Program-made: the position numbers and the translations under genes
The notes under the pieces: model-generated
Databases searched by the model: none
Seen by the model: the letters and a program-made list of their open reading frames with translations, nothing else
Told to the model about the DNA's origin: nothing
Shown: positions 41,950 to 51,690 of the stretch, piece after piece
How positions within the stretch are numbered: position 1 is the first letter of the stretch
Layout of the letters: every line of letters starts with the position of its first letter
NCBI RefSeq assembly: GCF_014646915.1
Contig: NZ_BMOE01000003.1
Coordinates: 321,867-385,866 of the forward strand
Reading direction: 5' to 3'
Origin: Deinococcus aquiradiocola
GTDB taxonomy: Bacteria; Deinococcota; Deinococci; Deinococcales; Deinococcaceae
Length of the DNA: 64,000 bases

Positions 41950-42189
41950 GGGCGTGGCGCTGTTCCGCGCGGCGGTTCTTCTGGCATGATGTGGGGCAGC
42001 CCCGGACGGCCAGGTCCGGACGCGCGTGGCAGGGCCGAAACCGGCAGTCCGGGCACGATGTACCGGACGGTGACGGTGTACAATAACGGGTTGAATCCAT
42101 TCACGGCTGGCTGAACCTTCAGCTGCACGCCTTCCCCTCCCGCCCGCATCCACGACATGGACCCGCCCGCTGTTTTCACAGGAGGACAG

Positions 42190-43938
<1,749 letters not shown>

Positions 43939-43955
43939 CCCACCCTCACCCGTTC

Positions 43956-43988
43956 CGGCGGCCCTCCTGGCGACAGGGGCGGCCGCCG
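43956..43988 (+). terminator. Terminator of the sigma factor gene
   Basis: CGGCGGCC (43956-43963) pairs with GGCCGCCG (43981-43988) and is followed by TTTCATT, 17 nt after the stop. The 17-nt loop has CCTCCTGGCGACAGGGG, which can extend pairing. Confidence 0.65.
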
Positions 43989-44114
43989 TTTCATTGCCGC
44001 TCCGGCCGGAGCGGCCCTCGTGCCCCCACTTCTTCAAGGGCAGGTCAACTTCACTTCAAGGCGCTGTCAACGGCAGCTGACCCTGCGCTGCCGCCACCCG
44101 CCTAAGGTGGAGGC

Positions 44115-44309
44115 ATGAAGCGAATGACCTTCCTGTCCCTGATCAGCGCGCTGGTTCTGGCGGTGCTGGCCATTCCGCTGCTGTTCGCCTTCACGCCCGC
44201 CGGCATCGCATGCTGCATCGCCAGCCTGCTGATGGCGGTGCTGACCGTGCCGGACCTCTCCCGTCAGGACGAGCGGCCCGGGCCTGACCTCGACGGGCTG
44301 CTGCAGTAA
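44115..44309 (+). CDS. Small membrane protein, unknown function
   Basis: A 64-residue protein, nearly all apolar from residues 5 to 45 (LISALVLAVLAIPLLFAF and IACCIASLLMAVLTV), i.e. two short transmembrane helices or one long hairpin, with a charged C-terminal tail (DLSRQDERPGPDLDGLLQ). A strong GGTGGAGG lies 6 nt before the ATG, and a proper terminator follows, both of which support a real gene. No family recognised. Confidence 0.7.
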   Translation: MKRMTFLSLISALVLAVLAIPLLFAFTPAGIACCIASLLMAVLTVPDLSRQDERPGPDLDGLLQ

Positions 44310-44338
44310 GTCACCGCACGGACCTGAACGAAAAGCAC

Positions 44339-44368
44339 AGCCCACTCCGGTCTTCAGGGTGGGCTTTC
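44339..44368 (+). terminator. Rho-independent terminator after the small membrane protein
   Basis: AGCCCAC (44339-44345) and GTGGGCT (44359-44365) form the stem, flanked by AAAA before and TTTCGT after; it works on either strand and therefore may also end the convergent gene at 44401. Confidence 0.75.
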
Positions 44369-44400
44369 GTCTGCCCGCGCGCAGGACAGAGCGGTGCGCG

Positions 44401-44883
44401 TTACAGGCCAGGAATGGGCGTGGGAACGTCCCTGATGACCTGGCCGTTTGCGGCCGCCTGGGCGCTGAGGGCGCCCGCACCGTTCTCGAGGGCCTGCTCG
44501 TCGGCCGGGTTGACCTTGCCCGTCTTGAGGGTGCCGCCGAGGGTCGTCATCTCGGCACTCAGGGTGTTGAGCGCCCCGTCGAGCTTCATCAGGGTGGGGG
44601 ATGCGCTGTTCGCGGCGACCTTGCGGGCCACGCTCACCTCGTGCGCCGCGAACGCGAGCGCGAGGCCGCCCTTGACCATCGCTGCGGTCCGGCCGGGCGC
44701 GCCCGCCGAGAACTTCCCCTGCCTGAACGGCATCAGGTCCCAGTGGTGGAAGGCGTAGTACGCCGCGCCCAGGTGCAGCAGGAAGCGCGTCTTGTCGAGG
44801 ATGGCGTAGGAGGTGCTGAAGGGCGTGGCGGTGAGGGTGAGGAGCAGCGCGGCGGACGTGAGACGGCGGGTTCGTGGGTGCAT
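44401..44883 (-). CDS. Hypothetical exported protein
   Basis: A 160-residue protein with a Sec signal peptide (RRLTSAALLLTLTATPFS, cleavage near TSYA). The mature part begins with an amphipathic stretch LDKTRFLLHLGAAYYAFHHW, then an Ala-rich helix and a C-terminal domain of helices with TLSAEMTTLGGTLK. AGGAG precedes the ATG. No enzymatic motif is visible. The signal peptide and good Shine-Dalgarno make it a real gene of unknown role. Confidence 0.72.
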   Translation of the reverse strand: MHPRTRRLTSAALLLTLTATPFSTSYAILDKTRFLLHLGAAYYAFHHWDLMPFRQGKFSAGAPGRTAAMVKGGLALAFAAHEVSVARKVAANSASPTLMKLDGALNTLSAEMTTLGGTLKTGKVNPADEQALENGAGALSAQAAANGQVIRDVPTPIPGL

Positions 44884-45003
44884 GTGGTCTCCTGAGGGCA
44901 TTCCGGCGGGGCCGGGGTGTGCCTCAGGATATGGACGGCCGGTATAGCGTCGGTGAAGCCTGTACTCCCACGTCTGTGGCGCGCCGGGGAGAGGTCAGCG
45001 TGG

Positions 45004-45678
45004 TCACGGGGCAGTGCCGGGGGCAGGGCGGGCCGCGCGGTACAGTTTGGCGGGCCGGCCGGGCGCGCCGTAACTGAAGTCCAGTTCGACCTGCCCGCAC
45101 TCCAGCAGGTACTCCAGGTACCGCCAGGCAGTGACGCGGCTCACGCCGATGGCGCTGCCGACCTCCTCGGCACTCAGGGGCGTGCCGGCCTGCGCGTCCA
45201 GCACCTGCCGCACGCGGCGCAGCATGCCTTCCTCGATACCTTTGGGAAGAACCGCGCCGGGCAGGCCGAGCAGGCGGTCGAGGCGGTGCTGCGTGATGGC
45301 CTGACCGGGGAAACGCTGGCGTCCGCTGGCGCGCGTGATGGCGTCCAGCAGGCGCGCGCCCTCGAAAGGCTTGATGACGTAGTCGACCACGCCGAGCGAC
45401 AGGGCCTGCCGGACCGTCTGCAGGTCGTCGGCGGCGGTGAGCATCACCACGTCCGTCACCTGCCCGGCAGCGCGCAGGGCGAGCAGCAGGTCGAGGCCCC
45501 GGCCGTCCGGGAGGTACATGTCGAGCAGGATCAGGTCCGGCTGCAGGTGCGCGGCGAGCGACACGCCCTCCTGCACGGTCCCGGCCACGCCGATCACGTC
45601 GTGTCCGCCTGCCACGACGAGGTCCCGGTTGACCTGCGCCACCCAGCGGTCGTCCTCGACGAGCAGGATGCGGGTCAC
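45004..45678 (-). CDS. CitB/DcuR-type response regulator
   Basis: A 224-residue regulator: receiver domain with acidic D9/D10, phospho-acceptor D53 in [13 protein letters not shown] and the lysine in YVIKPFEG, then a C-terminal winged helix-turn-helix ([26 protein letters not shown] split around residue 175) as in the CitB family. GTG 45678 overlaps the kinase stop as GTGA, so the pair is translationally coupled. It probably controls the AfuABC-like importer genes just upstream on the same strand; the palindrome at 51560 is one candidate site. Confidence 0.9.
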   Translation of the reverse strand: MTRILLVEDDRWVAQVNRDLVVAGGHDVIGVAGTVQEGVSLAAHLQPDLILLDMYLPDGRGLDLLLALRAAGQVTDVVMLTAADDLQTVRQALSLGVVDYVIKPFEGARLLDAITRASGRQRFPGQAITQHRLDRLLGLPGAVLPKGIEEGMLRRVRQVLDAQAGTPLSAEEVGSAIGVSRVTAWRYLEYLLECGQVELDFSYGAPGRPAKLYRAARPAPGTAP

Positions 45679-47363
45679 CGCGCGTCCCCCGGCAGGTACG
45701 GGCGGGCGGGGTCGGCAGCGGCGCTGCGCGGCAGGCTCAGCTGGAAGACGGTGTGCTCGCCGCGGCGCAGGTACCGCAGGGTCCCGCCGAGCGCGGCGAC
45801 GCGGGTGGTGACGTTGCTCAGCCCGTACCCGCGTCCCTGGCCTCGCGTGCTGCTGCCCTGCAGGAACAGGGTGGGGCGCAGGTCGTCCGGCACGCCCGGG
45901 CCGTTGTCCGTCACTTCCAGCTGCAGGCCCTCGGGGTCCTCGCCGACGGACAGGGTGACGAGGCCGCCCGCGCCGCGTTCGCGCAGCGCCTCGAAGGCGT
46001 TCTCGATGAGGTTCCCGGCGGCCGTGATGAGCGCCTCGCCTGCCGTCTCCCAGCGGGCGGAGAGCTCCGACCCGGCCTCCACCTGGAAACTCAGGCCGAG
46101 TTCCGTCGCGCGGTCGCGCTTCCCGGTCAGGAGGGCCGCGAGGCGCGGGACCTGAATGCCGCGCAGCAGTTCGCGGAAGTCCGTGTCGCGCCGTACCTCC
46201 TCGCGCACGACCTTGATGGCCTCGTCGGGCCGTCCGAGCTGCAGCAGGCCGCTGATGGTGTGCATGCGGTTCAGGTGCTCGTGCGTCTGGGCGCGCAGCA
46301 CGTCCACGAAGCCGCGCACCTGCGTGAGTTCCTCCGCGAGGCGCATGACTTCCGCCCGGTCCCGGAACGACGCGACGAAGCCGCCCTCGGGGAGCGGTTC
46401 GAGGTTCACGATGACGGGCGAGCCGTGCAGTTGCAGGCCCAGGTTCCGGAGCGGCCCCACGCGCGGAACGGCGTTCAGTTCGGGCCACAGCGCGGCGAGC
46501 GGCAGGGCCTGCGCCCTCCCGGTGGGCGGAGTCAGGCGCAGCAGCTCGGTCGCCTGCGCGTTCGTGAGCGTCACTTCACCGCGCGCGTCCACGGCGATCA
46601 CGCCCTCGCGCAGCGCGGCGAGCACGCCCCGGTGCTGGTGGACGAGGTGCGCGATCTGTTCGGGTTCGAGGTTCAGGATCTGGCGTTTCAGGAGACGGGC
46701 CGTGAGGAGCGCGCCGAGCGTGCCGAGCGCCAGCGTGAGCAGGAACCACGGCAGGATGGCGCGCGCCACCTGCCGCGCGAGCGAGTCGATGCGCGGCATC
46801 AGGTACCCGGTGCTGACCACCCCGACCACCTGGCCGTTCCCGGCGCGAATGGGGACCTTGCCGCGCACGGCCGGGCCGAGCGAGCCGGTCGCGACGTTCA
46901 CGATCTCCTTCCCGGCGAGCGGTAGCGCGTTGTCGCCGCCCTCCATCGGCCTGCCGAGCCGGTCGGCGCGCGGGTGCGCGAGCCGGATGCCGCGCCGGTC
47001 GCCGACCACGATGTAGTCCGCGCCGACCTTCGCGCGCAGCTGGCCGACGTAGGCGTTCAGGGCCGGGTCCTGCCGTCCGAGGCGCGCGGCCTCGACGACC
47101 TGCGGGACGGACGCGACCAGCCTGCTGATCCCGAGGGCACGCACGCCGAGGTCCGAGCGGACGCTGCGCTGCAGGAACGCCACCTCGATGCTGCCGAGCA
47201 GCAGCGTGACGCTTCCCAGCACCAGCAGGTGCAGCGCCACGAGTCGCCCGCCGATCCCGATCCGTGCCCACCCGGACAGGCGGGCCGCCGGGCGCGGGGC
47301 ACGGTGACCGCCCGCGTCCCGGACGGGCCGGGGCGGGCGGGCGTGAGCAGAGGTGTCGGTCAT
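45675..47363 (-). CDS. CitA/DcuS-like sensor histidine kinase
   Basis: Membrane sensor of 562 residues for di- or tricarboxylates. Helix 1 (about 40-62) and helix 2 (about 205-228) bracket a periplasmic PAS-type domain with the carboxylate-sensor text [34 protein letters not shown] and VGVVSTGY. A cytoplasmic PAS follows, then the dimerisation helix with the phospho-His in [15 protein letters not shown] and an ATPase domain ([30 protein letters not shown]). GGGAGG precedes the ATG. It is the cognate of the overlapping regulator. Its placement next to an AfuABC-like importer suggests the importer carries a carboxylate or similar ligand. Confidence 0.92.
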   Translation of the reverse strand: MTDTSAHARPPRPVRDAGGHRAPRPAARLSGWARIGIGGRLVALHLLVLGSVTLLLGSIEVAFLQRSVRSDLGVRALGISRLVASVPQVVEAARLGRQDPALNAYVGQLRAKVGADYIVVGDRRGIRLAHPRADRLGRPMEGGDNALPLAGKEIVNVATGSLGPAVRGKVPIRAGNGQVVGVVSTGYLMPRIDSLARQVARAILPWFLLTLALGTLGALLTARLLKRQILNLEPEQIAHLVHQHRGVLAALREGVIAVDARGEVTLTNAQATELLRLTPPTGRAQALPLAALWPELNAVPRVGPLRNLGLQLHGSPVIVNLEPLPEGGFVASFRDRAEVMRLAEELTQVRGFVDVLRAQTHEHLNRMHTISGLLQLGRPDEAIKVVREEVRRDTDFRELLRGIQVPRLAALLTGKRDRATELGLSFQVEAGSELSARWETAGEALITAAGNLIENAFEALRERGAGGLVTLSVGEDPEGLQLEVTDNGPGVPDDLRPTLFLQGSSTRGQGRGYGLSNVTTRVAALGGTLRYLRRGEHTVFQLSLPRSAAADPARPYLPGDAR

Positions 47364-47458
47364 GCGTGAAACCTCCCGGGACGGGACGGGCAGGGCGGCG
47401 GGCGGGGCGTGTGCCGGATCATAGCGCCACTGAACCCCGCCCCTTCAGACCGCGGGGT

Positions 47459-48517
47459 TCAGTGGAAGACGAGGAGCTTCTCGCGCGGGACGTGCATGGT
47501 GAGCTCCGCCGACGTGAGCCGCTGCGGGCTGTGGAAGCGAAGGCGGTCGCCGCCGACCTCCACCCAGTGTTCCCACACGGCGCCCAGGAACACCGAGTTC
47601 ACGTGCCGGGCGGGGAAGGTGTTGGCCGCGCCGGGCTGCCCGAGTTCCAGGTGCTCCTGCCGGATGACGGCGCGGACCTTGCCCGCGAGTTCCGGGTCGT
47701 GCACGCCGACGCCTTCGAGCGTCGCGCCGTTCACCTGCACCTGCACGCCGGGGCCGCCCACATTGACGGGCTGCGCCTCCATGATGTTCGGGTTGCCGAT
47801 GAAGTCCGCCACGAACAGCGAGTTCGGCTGGTCATACACCTGTTCGGGCGGCGCGTACTGCGCGAGCTTCCCGCCGCGCAGGATCGCGACGCGGTCCGAG
47901 ATGGCCATCGCCTCGGACTGGTCGTGCGTGACGAAGATGGCGGTCTTGCCGCTCGCCTTGAGGGCTTCGCGCAGCCACGCGCGGGCGTGCTCGCGGAGTT
48001 TCGCGTCGAGGTTGCTGAGCGGCTCGTCGAGGAGCAGCAGGACGGGTTCGGTCACGAAGGCGCGGGCCAGCGACACGCGCTGCTGCTGCCCGCCGGACAG
48101 CTGGCCGGGGTAGCGCGCGCCGAGCGCGCCGAGGCCGATCTGTTCGAGCACGTCCGACACCTTGCGGCTGATGTCGGCCCTGCCTTCGCGGCGCTGTTCC
48201 AGACCGAACGCGACGTTCTGCGCGACGGTCTTGTGCGGCCACAGCGCGTAACTCTGGAACACCAGGCCCAGTTGCCGCTGTTCGGGCGGGACGTTGGTGC
48301 GGGTCTCGGCGTCGTACACGGGGCGACCGTCGATGCTGATGCGGCCCGCGTCGGGGGTTTCCAGGCCGCTGATGCAGCGCAGGAGGGTGGTCTTGCCACT
48401 GCCGGACGGGCCGAGCAGGGCGACGATCTCGCCGGTCTCGACGGTCAGGTTCAGGCCGTCCAGGATGGTGTTGCCGCCCAGGACCTTGCCGAGGTTCTCG
48501 ATGTTGAGGGTGCTCAT
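47459..48517 (-). CDS. AfuC/FbpC-like ABC importer ATPase
   Basis: ATP-binding protein of 352 residues. Walker A is GPSGSGKTT, the Q-loop region is VFQSYALWPH, the signature is LSGGQQQRVSLARAF and Walker B is VLLLLDEPLSNLD, followed by a C-terminal TOBE-like domain. It has a GGAGA before its ATG. It ends the transcript of binding protein, permease, ATPase, with the two-component genes continuing 95 nt further on the same strand. Confidence 0.92.
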   Translation of the reverse strand: MSTLNIENLGKVLGGNTILDGLNLTVETGEIVALLGPSGSGKTTLLRCISGLETPDAGRISIDGRPVYDAETRTNVPPEQRQLGLVFQSYALWPHKTVAQNVAFGLEQRREGRADISRKVSDVLEQIGLGALGARYPGQLSGGQQQRVSLARAFVTEPVLLLLDEPLSNLDAKLREHARAWLREALKASGKTAIFVTHDQSEAMAISDRVAILRGGKLAQYAPPEQVYDQPNSLFVADFIGNPNIMEAQPVNVGGPGVQVQVNGATLEGVGVHDPELAGKVRAVIRQEHLELGQPGAANTFPARHVNSVFLGAVWEHWVEVGGDRLRFHSPQRLTSAELTMHVPREKLLVFH

Positions 48518-48599
48518 CTGCGTTCTCCGTGGATGCTGAGTGGGGGGTGGGGAAGGTCTCGCCGCCTGGGCGGGGAAGGCCGGACGGCGAGACGCGTTC

Positions 48600-50336
48600 C
48601 TATTCGGGCCGCACGCCGAAGCGCGTGGCGAGGCTGTACACGCCGACGATGATCACGATCTGCAGGCTGGAGAGGGCCGCGATGCTGTCCACGGCGCCCG
48701 TACCCCACAGCTGCACGATCTGCGCGCCGAGCACCTCGGTGCCGGGGCTGAGCAGGTACACGGCGCTGCTGTACTCGCGCACGAACTGCATGAAGATCAG
48801 CAGCCACGCGGCGATCAGGCCGGGTTTCAGGACGGGCAGCGTGGCCTTCAGGAAGGCGCCCGTGGCGGTCGCGCCACCGATGCGGGCCGCTTCCTCCAGG
48901 TCGCGGCTCACCTGCCCGAGGGCCGCCGTGATGAGGCGCACGCCGTACGGGAGCCACACCACCATGTACGCGAGCGCGATGCTGATCAGGGTGGGCCGCA
49001 CGGGCTTCAGGACCGGCACGAAGATGAACAGCCAGAACAGCGCGAGGCCCATGATGAGGCCCGGCACGGCGCGCGGCAGGCCCGCGAGGTAATCGAGGGT
49101 CCGGCTCACGCCTCTGGGGGCGCGCTGGATGCCGAGCGCGACGAGCAGGTACACGGCGACGGCCACGCCGCCGCCCACGAGGGCCACGATGAGGGTGTTC
49201 ACGACGCTGCGGCTCAGGTCGGGCGTGCTGAAGATCGCGGCATAGTTCGCGCCGGTCAGGGCGTCCAGCAGGTTCACGCCCGGCCCCCAGCTCCGCACGA
49301 GGCTGCGCAGCAGCACGCCCGCCATGGGCGTCACCACGGCGTACAGCAGGTACAGGATGGTGAGCGCGGCGAGCGGCCACTTCCACGCGCCGAGCTTGAG
49401 GCGCTGCGCGCGGTAACCTTTCGCGCCGAGGGACGCATAACTGCCGCGCTGCCGCGTGAGGGCGCGCTGCATGAACACGATCAGCAGGGCGAGCAGGATG
49501 AGGATCATCGCGACGACGGCCATCGGACCGTAGGCGGGCACGCCGGTCACGGCGGTCAGGCGGTACAGGTACGTGGTGATGACGTCCACGCCGCGCGAGT
49601 CGCCGAGCACGAGCGGCAGGCCGAAGATCTCGAAGCCGAGGAGCAGCATCAGCATGGCGCTGTAGACCAGGGCGGGCCGCACGAGCGGCAGCGTGACGCT
49701 CGTCATGACCTTCCAGACGCCCGCGCCGGACAGGCGCGCGGCTTCCTCCAGGGACGCGTCGAGGTTCTTCATGGTGGTGGACACGTACAGGAACACGTAC
49801 GGGACGTGCGTGAGGCCCGCGATGAGGGCGATGGCGGGCAGCGTGTACACGGACCACGGCGTGCTCGTCAGGTGGAAGAGGCTGGTGAAGAGGCCGCTCA
49901 CGAAGCCGCTCGGCCCGAGCGACACGATGAAGCCCACGCCGAGCACGATGGGCGACACGAAGATCGGGGTGAGGAGCAGCACCTCGAAGACCTTCGCGAA
50001 CGGCAGGTCCGTCTTGGTGACGAGGAACGCCAGCACCGAGCCGAGCGGCACCGCGATGAAGATCATGGCGGCGGCCAGCACGGCGCTGTTCCCGAAGGCG
50101 CGCCAGAAGGCCGGGTCAGTCAGCACCTGCGAGTACGCGCTCACGCCGACCTGCTTGACGGGCGCGAAGAAGGGGTTACTCAGGAAGCTCTGCCACAGCA
50201 GCAGCAGCAGCGGTGAGAGCACCGCCACCGCCACCGCCGCGAGCAGCAGCCACCAGCCGACGGGCAGGGGCGGGCGCGACGCGCGCGCGCCCTGCCGTGC
50301 CGGGCTCCGCTGACCTGCGAGGGGCGGCACGGTCAC
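48600..50336 (-). CDS. AfuB/FbpB-like ABC importer permease (fused double permease)
   Basis: A 578-residue permease made of two fused halves, each with about six helices. The two ATPase-docking EAA loops are EEAARLSGAGVWKVMTSVTLP and EEAARIGGATATGAFLKATLP (read in two separate halves near residues 195 and 470). The GTG start lies 3 nt after the binding-protein stop, so translation is coupled. The fused form is usual for AfuB/FbpB transporters. Confidence 0.91.
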   Translation of the reverse strand: MTVPPLAGQRSPARQGARASRPPLPVGWWLLLAAVAVAVLSPLLLLLWQSFLSNPFFAPVKQVGVSAYSQVLTDPAFWRAFGNSAVLAAAMIFIAVPLGSVLAFLVTKTDLPFAKVFEVLLLTPIFVSPIVLGVGFIVSLGPSGFVSGLFTSLFHLTSTPWSVYTLPAIALIAGLTHVPYVFLYVSTTMKNLDASLEEAARLSGAGVWKVMTSVTLPLVRPALVYSAMLMLLLGFEIFGLPLVLGDSRGVDVITTYLYRLTAVTGVPAYGPMAVVAMILILLALLIVFMQRALTRQRGSYASLGAKGYRAQRLKLGAWKWPLAALTILYLLYAVVTPMAGVLLRSLVRSWGPGVNLLDALTGANYAAIFSTPDLSRSVVNTLIVALVGGGVAVAVYLLVALGIQRAPRGVSRTLDYLAGLPRAVPGLIMGLALFWLFIFVPVLKPVRPTLISIALAYMVVWLPYGVRLITAALGQVSRDLEEAARIGGATATGAFLKATLPVLKPGLIAAWLLIFMQFVREYSSAVYLLSPGTEVLGAQIVQLWGTGAVDSIAALSSLQIVIIVGVYSLATRFGVRPE

Positions 50337-50339
50337 GGC

Positions 50340-51443
50340 TCACTGCCCCTTGACGTTCTTGCGCCAGAGGTTCAGGAAGGTGTTGCGGTTGGCGGGCACG
50401 AGGTTGTCGAGGAGGCGCTTGTCGACCGCGATCACCTTGAGGTTCCCGGCCCCGCCGACGGCCTGCGTGAGGGTCGCGCGGGTCGCCTTGCCCGCCACGT
50501 CACCGCGCAGCGAGTAGATCAGCGACTGGTTCGCCATGACGAGCTGACCGCGGCGCGACAGCAGGTAGTCCAGGAAGAGCTTGGCGGTGTTGGGGGCCTT
50601 GCTGGCCTTGTTGATGACGGCGACGCGCTGGAAGGCGATGGTGCCGTCCTTCCAGAACTTCATGCCGAGGTCCGGCACGGTCTTCTGTCGCAGCAGGGCG
50701 TAACTGCCGATGATGTTGTACCCGTACAGCGCCTCGCCGCTCGTGACCTTTTCGAGCATCGCGCCGGTGCTGCTGTACAGGCCCGCCTGCGCCTTCCCGA
50801 GGCCCAGGGACACCGCGCCGAAGTCCCTGTTCGTCTGGTTGTCGTACTCGGTGAGCGTGAAGCCCACACCGGACTTCTCCGGGTCCCAGGTGGCGATCTT
50901 GCCGGTGAGTTTGCCGCCGGAGAGCAGCGCCGCGAAGGCCGCGTGCGTGGCGGGCAGGTCGCCGGGCTTCACGAGGCGCTTGTTGTAGATGAGGGCGGCC
51001 GGTTCGAGCGTCGTGCCGAACGCCATGTTCTGGTAGCTGTTCTCCGCCGCGAAGTTCTTGCTTTCGGGCGACGCGTAGCTGAGGGCGTAGCCGTCGGCGG
51101 CCAGCTTGACCTGCAGGTCCATCGCGCTGCTCCACAGGACGTCGGCGGTGGGCGTCCCGGCGGCCGCTTCGGCCAGGAAGCGGCTGTACAGCTGCGAGGT
51201 ACCGATGTCGTTGTACTCGATATTCGCGAAGGGGTACGCCTTGCGGAAGTCGTCGATGAGCGGTTGCGCGCTCGCCTGGTCGGTGCTGGAGTAGATGATC
51301 AGCTTGCCTTCCTTCTTCGCCCCGTCGATGACGGAGGCGTAGCTGGCGGGGTAACCGTTCGGGACGGCCTGGGCCTGGACGGCGGGCGCGGCGAGCAGCG
51401 AGACGGTGAGCAGGGACAGCGCATGACGGGCGTTCTTGAGCAT
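50340..51443 (-). CDS. AfuA-like ABC importer substrate-binding protein
   Basis: Periplasmic binding protein of 367 residues with signal peptide (LSLLTVSLLAAPAVQA). The family start EGKLIIYSSTDQ is seen, then DVLWSSAMDLQVKLA and the C-terminal LFLDYLLSRRGQ. Iron-binding FbpA proteins use two adjacent tyrosines; the matching place here reads LYGYNIIGSYA with no tandem Tyr, so ferric iron is doubtful and a phosphosugar, carboxylate or other anion is more likely. GGAGG precedes the ATG. The kinase/regulator pair downstream probably senses the same ligand class. Confidence 0.88.
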   Translation of the reverse strand: MLKNARHALSLLTVSLLAAPAVQAQAVPNGYPASYASVIDGAKKEGKLIIYSSTDQASAQPLIDDFRKAYPFANIEYNDIGTSQLYSRFLAEAAAGTPTADVLWSSAMDLQVKLAADGYALSYASPESKNFAAENSYQNMAFGTTLEPAALIYNKRLVKPGDLPATHAAFAALLSGGKLTGKIATWDPEKSGVGFTLTEYDNQTNRDFGAVSLGLGKAQAGLYSSTGAMLEKVTSGEALYGYNIIGSYALLRQKTVPDLGMKFWKDGTIAFQRVAVINKASKAPNTAKLFLDYLLSRRGQLVMANQSLIYSLRGDVAGKATRATLTQAVGGAGNLKVIAVDKRLLDNLVPANRNTFLNLWRKNVKGQ

Positions 51444-51559
51444 GACAGACCTCCGGGTGAGCGCCGGGGTCGGCCCCGGTCGCGGCTTGGTTGTGCTTGT
51501 GAGGTCAGCTTAGGTCCTCGCGGCACACCTTCCGGAGTTGCGTTCGTTGCTTAAGTAAC

Positions 51560-51576
51560 GTTCACGCGCCGTGAAC
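51560..51576. promoter_or_regulatory. Palindrome upstream of the AfuABC-like operon
   Basis: GTTCACG (51560-51566) and CGTGAAC (51570-51576) flank 3 nt, about 115 bp before the binding-protein start. It is a candidate regulator site, perhaps for the CitB-like regulator. No gene is seen in 51444-51690. Confidence 0.4.
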
Positions 51577-51690
51577 AGAACCCGGCAGGGCGTCGCCCGG
51601 CGCTCAGGCGCTCGTCAGATCTCATCCGGCTGCCGGTCGCTGGGTGATGCGGTCTCTGCACCCGACTTCACCAGGACAGGAGGGCGGGGG

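Noticed and set aside
50340..51443. Ferric-iron binding protein
   Set aside because: The general family matches, but the adjacent tyrosines needed for iron are not at the expected place.
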